Below are positions 1-8,130 of a DNA stretch of 48,995 bases, piece by piece. Position numbers and translations under genes: made by a program. Each line of letters begins with the position of its first letter. Positions within the stretch are counted from its first letter, which is position 1. Origin of the DNA: Planococcus sp. APC 4015. Its GTDB lineage: Bacteria; Actinomycetota; Actinomycetes; Actinomycetales; Microbacteriaceae. The DNA lies in assembly GCA_030407505.1 (NCBI GenBank), contig JASDDH010000028.1, positions 1 to 48,995 on the forward strand, written 5' to 3'. The notes beneath the pieces are model-generated. The model was not told where the DNA came from and did no database searches. It saw only the letters and a list, made by a program, of their open reading frames with translations.

Positions 1-1314
1 CGTGAGCCAGGTCGCACCGCGTATGCGCCAGCCGAGCGTCGCGAGCCGCGCGAGCATGTAGACGCCGAAGAACGCGACCGCGAGCCAGGCGAGTCCGGGA
101 GCGCCGGTCGGCTGCAGCACCGCGACCAGGACGAGCGCCGGAACGAACGGCACGAGGTTGAGCACCCCGGCCAGCGCGAGGTACTTCACGTCTCCGGCGC
201 CGATCAGCACCCCGTCGAGCACGAACACGATGCCGCACACGGGCTGGGCGACGGCGAGCACCACCAGCGCGGGCATCACGAGGGCAGCGAGCGCGGCATC
301 CCCCGTGAAGAGCAGGCCGATGACCCCCGATGACGCCCCGACGACCACTCCCACGATGACGCCGAACCACGCGCCCCACGCGAGCGTGCGGCCGAGCACC
401 CGGCGGACGAACGGCTCGTCGCCCGCGCCGAGCCCCTTGCCGATCAGCGCCTGGGCGGCGATCGCGAGGGCATCGAGCGCGAACGCCGCCGTCGAGAAGA
501 TCGTGAACGCGACCTGCCAGCCCGCCAGTTCGTCGGTGCCGAGGCCGGTCGCGACGCCGACGGTCGCGAGCAGCGCCGCGCGAAGCGAAACCGTGCGGAG
601 GAACAGCCAGCCTCCGGAACGGGCCGAGCCGCGAACGCCGTCGCGCTGCGGGCGGACGGATGCCGCATGCCGCCGCGCGACGCGCCCGATGACGACCACG
701 AAGGCCGCGACCATGCCCCATTGGGCGGCCACGGTGCCGACCGCCGACCCGGCGATGCCCCATCCCAAGCCGTAGATGAACAGCCAGTTGAGCAACGCAT
801 TGGCGCCGAAGCCGAGCCCGGCGATCCACAGCGGCGTCACGGTGTCCTGCAGGCCGCGCAGGAGGCCGGTCGCGGCGAACACGATCAGCATCGCCGGAAG
901 CCCCCACATCGACAGGCCGAGGTAGGTCTGGGCCTGGTCGGCCACCGCAGGAGTCGCTCCGAACAGCGACACGAGCACCGGTGTCGCGAACCAGCCGATC
1001 ACCGCGAGCACGGCCCCGAGCCCGAGCGCGAGCCACATGCCGTCGATGCCGACCGACACCGCCTTGCCCGGGTCGCCGGCCCCGAAACGGCGGGCGACGG
1101 CGGGGGTGGTGGAGTAGGCGAGGAACACCATGAGGCCGACGATGGTCTGCAGCACGGCCGAGGCGATGCCGAGACCGGCGAGCGGGACGATGCCCAGATG
1201 CCCGACCAGGGCGGCATCCACGATCAGGAACATCGGCTCGGCGACGAGCGCACCGAGCGCGGGCACCGCGAGGCGCAGGATGTCGCGATTGAGCGTCGGC
1301 GCGGGGGCGGTCAC
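1..1314 (-). CDS. MATE family (DinF-type) multidrug/Na+ antiporter, 3' end cut by window
   Basis: The 438 visible residues form an integral membrane protein made of regularly spaced hydrophobic helices. The N terminus (MTAPAPTLNRDILRLAVPAL, then EPMFLIVDAALVGHLG) and the internal GLLRGLQDT are typical of MATE transporters of the DinF branch, which export cationic drugs or toxic metabolites in exchange for Na+ or H+. The family is usually about 430-460 residues, so little is missing at the C terminus; no stop codon is visible before base 1. I chose the GTG at 1314 because a TAGGCT box (1321-1326) lies exactly six bases upstream, the leaderless layout seen throughout the window. It is divergent from the M13 peptidase gene. 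The family call is firm; the substrate is unknown. Confidence 0.88.
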   Translation of the reverse strand, partial: MTAPAPTLNRDILRLAVPALGALVAEPMFLIVDAALVGHLGIVPLAGLGIASAVLQTIVGLMVFLAYSTTPAVARRFGAGDPGKAVSVGIDGMWLALGLGAVLAVIGWFATPVLVSLFGATPAVADQAQTYLGLSMWGLPAMLIVFAATGLLRGLQDTVTPLWIAGLGFGANALLNWLFIYGLGWGIAGSAVGTVAAQWGMVAAFVVVIGRVARRHAASVRPQRDGVRGSARSGGWLFLRTVSLRAALLATVGVATGLGTDELAGWQVAFTIFSTAAFALDALAIAAQALIGKGLGAGDEPFVRRVLGRTLAWGAWFGVIVGVVVGASSGVIGLLFTGDAALAALVMPALVVLAVAQPVCGIVFVLDGVLIGAGDVKYLALAGVLNLVPFVPALVLVAVLQPTGAPGLAWLAVAFFGVYMLARLATLGWRIRGATWLT

Positions 1315-1320
1315 GCGTCG

Positions 1321-1374
1321 AGCCTACGAGGGGATGCCGACACGGCCGCCCCTGTCGGCGCAGACGCCTATCCT
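1321..1374. promoter_or_regulatory. Divergent leaderless promoters for the MATE and M13 peptidase genes
   Basis: On the minus strand TAGGCT (1326-1321) is six bases from the GTG at 1314. On the plus strand TATCCT (1369-1374) is six bases from the ATG at 1381. There is no Shine-Dalgarno sequence before either start. I infer that transcription begins at or next to each start codon. No clear -35 hexamer is visible. Confidence 0.6.
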
Positions 1375-1380
1375 GGACGC

Positions 1381-3363
1381 ATGACCGATGAAGCCCTTCC
1401 GTCCGGCATCGCGATCGACGAGCTCAGCGCCGAGATCCGCCCGCAGGACGACCTGTTCCGTCACGTCAACGGCGCCTGGCTGGAGCGCACGGAGATCCCC
1501 GACGACAAGGCGCGCTGGGGGTCGTTCCACCTCATCGCCGAGCAGGCCGAGAAGCACGTGCACGCGATCGTCGAGGAGTCGCAGGGGGCGGATCCGGGCA
1601 CCGAGACGCGCAAGATCGGCGACCTCTACACGAGCTTCATGGACACCGACCGCATCACCGCGCTCGGCGCCGAGCCCCTCGCCGAGCAGCTCGCGAAGGT
1701 CGACGCGATCGACTCCCTCCCGAGCCTGCTGCGCACGATCGGCGAGCTGGAGCGCGACGGTGTCGGAGGCGTCTTCCACCTCTACATCGAGCCCGATCCC
1801 GGCAATCCCCAGCGCTACATCCCGTTCTTCATCCAGGGCGGTCTCTCGCTTCCCGACGAGAGCTACTACCGACTCGAGAACTTCGAGGCCACCCGCCTCG
1901 CGTTCCGCGCGCATGTGCAGAAGCTCCTCGAGCTCGCCGGTGTTCCGGATGCCGCGGCATCCGCCGACCGCATCGTCGCCCTCGAGACCGAGCTCGCCGG
2001 CCACCACTGGGACAACGTGAAGAGCCGCGACGCCATGGCGACCTACAACCTCAAGACGTGGGACGAGGTGCAGGCGCTGCTCGGGCTCGATCTGCAGCCC
2101 TGGCTCGACGGCGTCGCCCCCGAGCACGGCGCCGCGTTCTCCGAGGTCAACGTCTACCAGCCGAGCTTCCTCGCGGGGCTGGGCGGGCTGTTGACGCCGG
2201 AGCGCGTCGAGGACTGGAAGGCGTGGCTGCGCTTCGCGATCGTGCACGCCGGCGCCGCGTTCCTGTCCGATGAGTTCGTCGACGAGAACTTCGGCTTCTA
2301 CGGCACGCAGCTCACGGGTGTCCCGGTCAACCGCGAACGCTGGAAGCGCGGTGTGGGGCTCGCCGAGGCGGCCATGGGCGAGGCCATCGGCCGCGTCTAC
2401 GTCGAACGGCACTTCCCGCCCGCGGCGAAGGTCGCGATGGACGAGCTGGTCGCCAACCTCATCGAGGCCTACCGGCAGTCGATCACCGACCTCGAGTGGA
2501 TGAGTCCCGAGACACGCGAGCGGGCGCTGGCCAAGCTCGACGCGTTCACGCCCAAAATCGGGTTCCCGGTCAAGTGGAAGGACTACTCGACGCTCGAGAT
2601 CGACGCCGAAGACCTCGTCGGCAACGTGCGCCGATCGCATATCCACGAGCACGATCGGCAGCTCGCGAAGATCGGTCAGCCGATCGATCGCGACGAGTGG
2701 TACATGACGCCGCAGACCGTGAACGCCTACTACAACCCGCTCATGAATGAGATCGTCTTCCCCGCGGCGATCCTGCAGCTGCCGTTCTTCGACGCCGAGC
2801 GCGACGCCGCCGCCAACTACGGGGGCATCGGCGCCGTGATCGGGCACGAGATCGGCCATGGGTTCGACGACCAGGGCAGCCGGTTCGACGGCGACGGGTC
2901 GCTGCGCGACTGGTGGACGGATGACGACCGCGCAGCGTTCGAGGAACGCACCAAGAACCTCATCGCGCAGTACGACGCCCTGTCGCCTGTCGGCCTGGAC
3001 GACGAGTACAAGGTCAACGGAGCGCTCACGATCGGCGAGAACATCGGCGACCTGGGCGGTCTCGGCATCGCGCTGAAGGCCTACGCTCTGTCGCTCCGCG
3101 ACGATTCGGGCGAGCCCGTGGACGCACCGGTCATCGACGGTTTGACCGGCGTTCAGCGGGTTCTGCTGTCCTGGGGTCAGATCTGGCAGCAGAAGGGTCG
3201 GGATGCCGAGACGATCCGCCTGCTCACGATCGATCCGCATTCGCCGAACGAGTTCCGGTGCAATCAGATCGTGCGGAACGTCGATGCGTTCTACGATGCA
3301 TTCGGCGTCACCGAGAACGACGAACTCTGGCTGGACGAGGACCAGCGCGTCACCATCTGGTGA
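1381..3363 (+). CDS. pepO: M13 family zinc metallopeptidase (neprilysin/PepO-like)
   Basis: A 660-residue M13 (neprilysin family) endopeptidase, which in bacteria cleaves short peptides. The zinc-binding HEIGH is at residues 489-493 and the third zinc ligand is E553 in GENIGDLGG. The substrate-binding NAYY is at 448-451, followed by the usual NEIVFPAAILQ stretch. The N terminus (DLFRHVNGAWLERTEIPDDK) matches the conserved start of the family. No signal peptide or transmembrane anchor is seen, so it is probably cytoplasmic, as for PepO of other Gram-positives. The frame stays open far upstream, but the ATG at 1381 fits both the family N terminus and the leaderless -10 box at 1369-1374. All catalytic residues are present. 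Confidence 0.95.
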   Translation: MTDEALPSGIAIDELSAEIRPQDDLFRHVNGAWLERTEIPDDKARWGSFHLIAEQAEKHVHAIVEESQGADPGTETRKIGDLYTSFMDTDRITALGAEPLAEQLAKVDAIDSLPSLLRTIGELERDGVGGVFHLYIEPDPGNPQRYIPFFIQGGLSLPDESYYRLENFEATRLAFRAHVQKLLELAGVPDAAASADRIVALETELAGHHWDNVKSRDAMATYNLKTWDEVQALLGLDLQPWLDGVAPEHGAAFSEVNVYQPSFLAGLGGLLTPERVEDWKAWLRFAIVHAGAAFLSDEFVDENFGFYGTQLTGVPVNRERWKRGVGLAEAAMGEAIGRVYVERHFPPAAKVAMDELVANLIEAYRQSITDLEWMSPETRERALAKLDAFTPKIGFPVKWKDYSTLEIDAEDLVGNVRRSHIHEHDRQLAKIGQPIDRDEWYMTPQTVNAYYNPLMNEIVFPAAILQLPFFDAERDAAANYGGIGAVIGHEIGHGFDDQGSRFDGDGSLRDWWTDDDRAAFEERTKNLIAQYDALSPVGLDDEYKVNGALTIGENIGDLGGLGIALKAYALSLRDDSGEPVDAPVIDGLTGVQRVLLSWGQIWQQKGRDAETIRLLTIDPHSPNEFRCNQIVRNVDAFYDAFGVTENDELWLDEDQRVTIW

Positions 3364-3481
3364 GTCGAGGCCCCGAGGGCCCGATCGCACCCGCCAACTG
3401 AACACATCACCGCCTCTCTGATGCACCTCCGCGGCCGCCTCGGCCGCACCCACCCCCCACCCCATCGGAAGGAAACCTCTC

Positions 3482-4438
3482 GTGGGCACCCCCGAGCCCC
3501 TCGACGCAGGTGCCCCCAACCCTGCCCAGGAGACACCGCGGCGCGATGCCGCACCGTTGCGGGGGTCGAGGCGCAGCAGCAGGCGCCTTCCCAAGCGCGC
3601 GGCGATCGGTCGCAGGTCGTTCGCGTCGACGCTCAAGGCGCTCGACGAGCTCGCAGCGTCGGGAGCCAAGGTCTCGGTGCGGGTCACCGATCTCGACCGC
3701 GGCACGACGGTGCTCGCCGGTGACGACTTCGTCACGCTGCCCATCGCGGGCCTCGGCGTCGTACCGCTGCTCATCGAGGTCGCCGCGGGATTCGAGTCCG
3801 GCCGTCTCGATCCGCTCGAGATCGTCGACCGCTCCGAGATCGACCCGGTCACCGTCGCCGGGGTGTGGCAGCACCTCAAAGCTCCGGCTCTGCCGCTGGC
3901 AGACCTCGCCGTGCTCGCCGCGGCGACGGGCGACGCGCTGGCCGCCAACGCGCTGCTCGCCCGGGTCGGCCTGCCGGCGGTGCGTGCGCGCATCGAAGCC
4001 CTGGGGCTCACGCGGTCCGCGCTGCTCGACCGCTTCCGCGACGCGCGCGGGCCAGACGACGCCCCGCACTTCGCGCTCGGGACGGCGAGCGAGCTCGCCG
4101 AGGTGTTCGCCGCTCTCGTCAACTCGACGGTGGTTTCGGCGGGCATCAGCGCGCAGGTCGCCGAGTGGCTCAGTCTCAACCACGACCTCTCGCTCGTCGC
4201 CGCGGCGACCGGGCTCGACCCGTTCTCGCACGAGAACGACGAGCACGGGATGCTCTTCATCAACAAGACCGGACGCGATGCCGGGGTGCGCGTCGAGGCA
4301 GGCGTCCTCGCCGGGCCCCGTGCCGGGGTCTCCTACGCGTTGATCGTGTGCTTCGACGACCTGTCGATCCTGCACCGCGTGCGGGCGCACGAGGCGTTCC
4401 GGGTGCTCGGGGTCGACCTCATGGAGTACGTGTACTGA
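3482..4438 (+). CDS. Class A beta-lactamase-fold protein lacking the SxxK motif (probable pseudo-enzyme)
   Basis: A 318-residue protein whose layout follows class A beta-lactamases, with a family-like FINKTGRDAG (K262-T263-G264) near the end. Where the family has its nucleophile (FPIASxxK), this protein reads LPIAGLGVVP (86-95), so the serine is Gly90 and the lysine Val93. The SDN position reads G150-D151-A152. The sequence therefore argues against serine beta-lactamase or acyl-enzyme chemistry, although automated annotation would probably call it a serine hydrolase. The first 45 residues are basic and disordered, with no clear signal peptide, so a cytoplasmic location is likely. The GTG start is preceded by GGAAGGA (3467-3473). 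A scaffold or ligand-binding role is possible; no function is claimed. Confidence 0.7.
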   Translation: MGTPEPLDAGAPNPAQETPRRDAAPLRGSRRSSRRLPKRAAIGRRSFASTLKALDELAASGAKVSVRVTDLDRGTTVLAGDDFVTLPIAGLGVVPLLIEVAAGFESGRLDPLEIVDRSEIDPVTVAGVWQHLKAPALPLADLAVLAAATGDALAANALLARVGLPAVRARIEALGLTRSALLDRFRDARGPDDAPHFALGTASELAEVFAALVNSTVVSAGISAQVAEWLSLNHDLSLVAAATGLDPFSHENDEHGMLFINKTGRDAGVRVEAGVLAGPRAGVSYALIVCFDDLSILHRVRAHEAFRVLGVDLMEYVY

Positions 4439-4483
4439 GCGGTGGGACGCTCCTGCATCCACCACGTCGCCCGAAACCGTGCC

Positions 4484-4590
4484 GGCAGTGAGGTGCCGCG
4501 TCGGCAGGAACGTGCCGCGTCGGCGTGAGCGCTGCAGGTCACTGCGAGCGCTGCGCCGGTCGGTGGGGTCGTTCGCAGGAAGGTGCCGCG
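4484..4590. repeat. Cluster of short intergenic repeats (GGCAG..GTGCCGCG family)
   Basis: The 191-bp gap between two convergent genes holds three copies of a 17-bp word: 4484-4500 and 4503-4519 (19 bp apart) and 4574-4590. Its reverse complement, roughly CGCGGCAC followed by TTCCTGCG, recurs at 30417-30441. Between them, CACTGCGAGCGCTGCG near 4540 shares the TGCGAGCGC core of the same family. I see no open frame or simple terminator in this gap, so the repeats are its only recognisable content. Confidence 0.6.
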
Positions 4591-4629
4591 CTTGTGAAAC
4601 GCCACGCCCGCCGGGTGAGACCCGCCGAC

Positions 4630-5508
4630 CTAGAAGACGATCGTGTGGTTGCCGTGGCGGATGACGCGATCCTGCGCGTGCCACAGCACGGCGCGCGACA
4701 GCACCTGGCGCTCGACGTCGGCGCCGCGGCGCGCGAGTTCGGCGACGGTGTCGGCGTGCGTGACGCGGATCGTGTCCTGGTCGATGATCGGGCCCTCGTC
4801 GAGGTCGCTCGTGACGTAGTGCGACGTCGCGCCGATGAGCTTGACGCCGCGCTCCTTCGCCTTCTTGTACGGTTCGGCGCCGATGAACGCCGGCAGGAAC
4901 GAGTGGTGGATGTTGATCACCGGCACGCCGAGCTGCTCGAGGAACGACGGCGACAGGATCTGCATGTACCGGGCGAGCACGACGAAGTCGACGTTGCCGA
5001 CGAGCAGCTTGAGGATCTCGGCCTCGGAGGCGCTCTTCTCGGGGCCGACGACGCCCGGCACGTGGAAGAACGGCACCCCGAACGACCGCACGTCCTCGGC
5101 CGCGTTCGCGTGGTTCGAGATCACCATCGGGATCGACACCGGCAGGTCGCCGCGGCGGTGACGCCACAGCAGGTCGAGCAGGCAGTGGTCCTGCTTCGAG
5201 GCGAGGATCGCCATGCGCTTGGGTGCCGACTGGTCGGTGAGCGACCACTCCAGGTCGAACCCGCGGCCCAGGGTCTCGGCCAGGTCGGCTTCGATCGTCG
5301 GCAGCGCACCTTCGAGCCCCGGGCGGTGGAACACGACGCGCTGGAAGTACGCGCCGCCCGTCGGGTCGTCGGAGTACTGGTCGAATGCGACGATGTTGCC
5401 CTGGTTGCGGGTGATGAGGGCCGAGACGGCCGCGACGATCCCCGGCTTGTCGCTTCCGTGCACGATGAGACAGGCGTGATCGGGCAGGAGGTGGGGGGAG
5501 GCGGCCAT
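4630..5508 (-). CDS. purU: Formyltetrahydrofolate deformylase PurU
   Basis: 292 residues with the PurU architecture. An N-terminal ACT domain (about 10-90, CLIVHGSDKPGIVAAVSAL) is followed by a formyltransferase-fold catalytic domain (about 95-292). Catalytic residues match the GART family: N199 and H201 in INIHHSFLPAF, and D237 in SDLDEGPIID. The enzyme hydrolyses 10-formyl-tetrahydrofolate to tetrahydrofolate and formate, balancing one-carbon pools and supplying formate. The frame is open further upstream, but the ATG at 5508 fits the family length and has a CAGAAT box six bases upstream (5515-5520, reverse strand). It is divergent from the thioesterase gene. Confidence 0.95.
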   Translation of the reverse strand: MAASPHLLPDHACLIVHGSDKPGIVAAVSALITRNQGNIVAFDQYSDDPTGGAYFQRVVFHRPGLEGALPTIEADLAETLGRGFDLEWSLTDQSAPKRMAILASKQDHCLLDLLWRHRRGDLPVSIPMVISNHANAAEDVRSFGVPFFHVPGVVGPEKSASEAEILKLLVGNVDFVVLARYMQILSPSFLEQLGVPVINIHHSFLPAFIGAEPYKKAKERGVKLIGATSHYVTSDLDEGPIIDQDTIRVTHADTVAELARRGADVERQVLSRAVLWHAQDRVIRHGNHTIVF

Positions 5509-5514
5509 GGTTCG

Positions 5515-5574
5515 ATTCTGCCGTGAGTTGGCGGATACCGGTGGCCACCGGCATCCGTCACGAGGCTCTACGCT
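5515..5574. promoter_or_regulatory. Divergent leaderless promoters for purU and the thioesterase gene
   Basis: CAGAAT (5520-5515, minus strand) is six bases from the purU ATG. TACGCT (5569-5574, plus strand) is six bases from the GTG at 5581. Neither start has a Shine-Dalgarno sequence. Confidence 0.5.
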
Positions 5575-5580
5575 GAGCCC

Positions 5581-6555
5581 GTGAGCACTGCTGCCGCCGA
5601 TGACCGTGTCACCCTGCGCTTCATGTCGACGCCCGCCGACACCGCCGCGGGCGGGCGTTCGGTCGCCGCCGGCAGCGTCATGGAATGGATCGACAAGGCC
5701 GGCTACGCGTGCGCGGTGGGCTGGTCGGGCGCCTACTGCGTCACCGCCTACGTCGGCAATGTGCGGCATCGGCGGGCGATCCCACCCGGCAGCCTCGTCG
5801 AGGTGGTCGCCCGCATCGTCCACACCGGCCGCACGAGCATGCACGTGGTCGTGACCGTTTCATCGGCCGAGGTGAGCGAGCCGCGCTACACCCCCGCGAC
5901 GACGTGCATCCTCGTCTTCGTCGCGAAGGGCGCCGACGGCCGGGCGACCGAGGTGCCCGCGTGGGCGCCCTCGACGCGGTCGGACGGCAAGCTCGCACAA
6001 CTGGCGCTGGACCGCATCGCCCCGCGCGACGAGATCCGCCGCATCATGCTCGGCGAGGAGTACACCGAGGCTGCGACCGCCCCGCGCACGGTTCTGAGGT
6101 TCCTCGTGCCACCGGGCGTGGTCAACTGGGGTGGGAAGGCCCACGGCGGCACCGTCATGCGCTGGATCGACGAGGCGGGATACGCGCTCGCGACGGCGTG
6201 GATGGGCGACGCGGCTGCCGTCGCGGTCTACTCCGGCGGCATCCACTTCCTGCGGCCGGTGCACATCGGCGACCTGGTCGAGATCGAGGCGCGCCTCATC
6301 CACACGGGGCCGCACAGCATGCACGTGACGGTCCAGGTGTGGAGCGCGGACCCGCGCACGCCCGCCGATCGCAGTCTCACGACCCTGTGCATGACGGTGT
6401 TCGTCGTTCCGGATGCCGGCGGCTCGGCGCTGCCGGTCCCGGAGTGGCTGCCGGTGTCGGACGAAGACAGGCGGCTCGAGGCGCACGCCCGCGAGATCAT
6501 CGCGCTGCGCGAGAAGATCGCGCCGATTCCCGCGTCGCTCGCGCTCGAACCCTGA
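5581..6555 (+). CDS. Tandem hotdog-fold acyl-CoA thioesterase
   Basis: 324 residues carrying two homologous hotdog domains, about 8-125 and 155-285. Each has the same signature: GSVMEWIDKAGYACA and GTVMRWIDEAGYALA, followed by LVEVVARIVHTGRTSMHV and LVEIEARLIHTGPHSMHV. This two-domain arrangement is that of the BFIT/ACOT7-like acyl-CoA hydrolases, which release free fatty acid and CoA. The first domain has Asp-Lys where the second has Asp-Glu after the conserved Trp-Ile, so one active site may be altered, as in other tandem hotdog proteins where domains share catalytic duties. The GTG start fits the TACGCT box at 5569. The gene ends three bases from the convergent transporter gene. Confidence 0.85.
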   Translation: MSTAAADDRVTLRFMSTPADTAAGGRSVAAGSVMEWIDKAGYACAVGWSGAYCVTAYVGNVRHRRAIPPGSLVEVVARIVHTGRTSMHVVVTVSSAEVSEPRYTPATTCILVFVAKGADGRATEVPAWAPSTRSDGKLAQLALDRIAPRDEIRRIMLGEEYTEAATAPRTVLRFLVPPGVVNWGGKAHGGTVMRWIDEAGYALATAWMGDAAAVAVYSGGIHFLRPVHIGDLVEIEARLIHTGPHSMHVTVQVWSADPRTPADRSLTTLCMTVFVVPDAGGSALPVPEWLPVSDEDRRLEAHAREIIALREKIAPIPASLALEP

Positions 6556-6558
6556 CCG

Positions 6559-8022
6559 CTACCGCACGCCCTTCATGAGCGCGAGGACGGGCTTGACCAG
6601 CAGCAGCAGCGCGACGCCGACGGCGATCGCGATGATACCGAGGATCGAGAAGTACGGCACCTCGTTCTCGGGTGTGTAGAACTGCGAGAGCACGCCCGAG
6701 ATCGCGCTGCCGAGCGCGACGGACAGGAAGAAGAGCGCCACCATCTGCGTGTGGAACTTCTTCGGAGCGAGCTTGGTCGTCACCGAGAGTCCGACGGGTG
6801 AGATGAGCAGCTCGGCGACGGTGAAGACGAACAGGATGCCGACGATCGCCAGGAGCGGGGTGGAGTTCGCTCCTCCTCCGGCGAACGGGAGGAAGAGCAG
6901 GAAGGCCGCGCCCATGATGATCGCGCCGAGCGCGAACTTGATCGGCGTCGCGGGCTGACGGGTGCCGAGCTTCGTCCAGATCGCGGCGAAGACACCCGAC
7001 AGGATGATGATGAAGACCGGGTTGATGGACTGCACCCAGACCGCCGGCATCTCCCAGCCGAGGATCGACCGGTTGAGCTGACTCTGCGAGTACAGGGGGA
7101 TGACGGTGAACTGCTGCTGGTAGAGCGACCAGAAGGCCACGCTCACGATGAAGAGCGGGATGAACCCGAAGACCCGCGAGCGCTCGACCGGTGTGATTCC
7201 GCGGCTGGTCAGGATGACGGTGAAGTAGGCGAGCGTGGCTGCGACGACCGTGATCACGACGACGGTCGAGAGGTTGTCGGCTCGGATGACGCCGATGAGC
7301 ACCAGCGCGGCGAGTGCGGCGATCGCGACGACACCGATCACGGTGACGAGCACGAACTTCGTGCGGGGGAGCGGGTTGGGGACGGTGCGTGTCTCGGCCG
7401 GCAGCTGCTTGCGCCCGAACGAGTACTGGATGAGGCCCAGACCCATGCCGACGGCGGCGAGCCCGAAGCCCCAGTGGAAGCCGGCTGCCGACTGGACGAG
7501 ACCGGTCAGCAGTGGTCCGAAGAAGGCGCCGAGGTTGATCCCGAGGTAGAAGAGCGAGAAGCCGGCGTCGCGGCGAGGGTCGGCGGCGCTGTACAGCGAA
7601 CCGACCACCGACGTCGCATTCGCCTTCAGCCCGCCCGATCCGACGGCGACGAGCACGAGGCCGACGCCGACTCCGACGAAGCCGGGCAGCACGGCGAGGG
7701 CGATGTGGCCCGCCATGATGACGATCGCGCTGGCGAAGAGCACGCGCTCGGATCCGAACAGGCGGTCGGCGAGCCAGGCGCCGAGGATCGTGGCCAGGTA
7801 CACGCTGCCGCCGTAGGCGCCGACGATGCCCGTGGCGACGGCCTCCGGCATCCCGAGCCCGCCTTCGGCGACCGAGAAGTACAGGTAGTAGATGAGGATG
7901 CCCTGCATGCCGTAGAAGCTGAAGCGCTCCCACATCTCGACGCCGAAGACGTGCGCGAGGGCCCACGGCTGTCCGAAGAACCGGGTGTCGCGGTCGCCCT
8001 CGACCGTCGTGTTGTCGCTCAT
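6559..8022 (-). CDS. POT/PTR family proton-coupled di-/tripeptide transporter
   Basis: 487 residues, polytopic, with the hallmarks of proton-dependent oligopeptide transporters. The ExxER motif is E29-x-x-E32-R33 (VEMWERFSFYGMQGIL), and GSGGLKAN and FYLGINLGAFFGPLLTG are the other family signatures. It imports small peptides with protons through the cytoplasmic membrane and resembles DtpT. The ATG at 8022 has a TAATCT box six bases upstream. The upstream neighbour on the same strand is another MFS-type transporter, but a large hairpin and a separate promoter lie between them, so they are probably not an operon. Family call very secure. Confidence 0.95.
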   Translation of the reverse strand: MSDNTTVEGDRDTRFFGQPWALAHVFGVEMWERFSFYGMQGILIYYLYFSVAEGGLGMPEAVATGIVGAYGGSVYLATILGAWLADRLFGSERVLFASAIVIMAGHIALAVLPGFVGVGVGLVLVAVGSGGLKANATSVVGSLYSAADPRRDAGFSLFYLGINLGAFFGPLLTGLVQSAAGFHWGFGLAAVGMGLGLIQYSFGRKQLPAETRTVPNPLPRTKFVLVTVIGVVAIAALAALVLIGVIRADNLSTVVVITVVAATLAYFTVILTSRGITPVERSRVFGFIPLFIVSVAFWSLYQQQFTVIPLYSQSQLNRSILGWEMPAVWVQSINPVFIIILSGVFAAIWTKLGTRQPATPIKFALGAIIMGAAFLLFLPFAGGGANSTPLLAIVGILFVFTVAELLISPVGLSVTTKLAPKKFHTQMVALFFLSVALGSAISGVLSQFYTPENEVPYFSILGIIAIAVGVALLLLVKPVLALMKGVR

Positions 8023-8028
8023 GGCGCC

Positions 8029-8034
8029 AGATTA
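8029..8034 (-). promoter_or_regulatory. Leaderless -10 box for the peptide transporter
   Basis: On the minus strand TAATCT is followed by six bases and the ATG at 8022. No ribosome binding site is present. Confidence 0.55.
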
Positions 8035-8057
8035 GCGCCGCGTGAGCGCAAACCTTT

Positions 8058-8118
8058 CGCGAAACCGCGCGTGGGCAACGCCGCCTGCGGCAAACCGTTG
8101 TGCACGCGCGGTCTCGCG
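8058..8118. repeat. Nested-hairpin repeat element (GCGAGACCGC type), copy 1
   Basis: Outer arms 8058-8073 and 8103-8118 are complementary over 16 bp with one mismatch (CGCGAAACC against the complement of GGTCTCGCG). Inner arms CAACG (8076-8080) and CGTTG (8096-8100) form a second stem. The same outer and inner words in the same order recur at 22385-22445, so this is a repeat family. Here it follows the stop of the MFS gene and could also terminate its transcript, though there is no T-tract. Confidence 0.65.
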
Positions 8119-8130
8119 ACGAGAAGGGGG

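Noticed and set aside
667..1380. N-terminal extension of the M13 peptidase frame
   Set aside because: It overlaps the divergent MATE gene in full and has no family similarity; the promoter box supports 1381.
1324..4266. A 980-codon open frame on the minus strand opposite the M13 peptidase
   Set aside because: No recognisable protein features; the plus-strand frames contain clear motifs.
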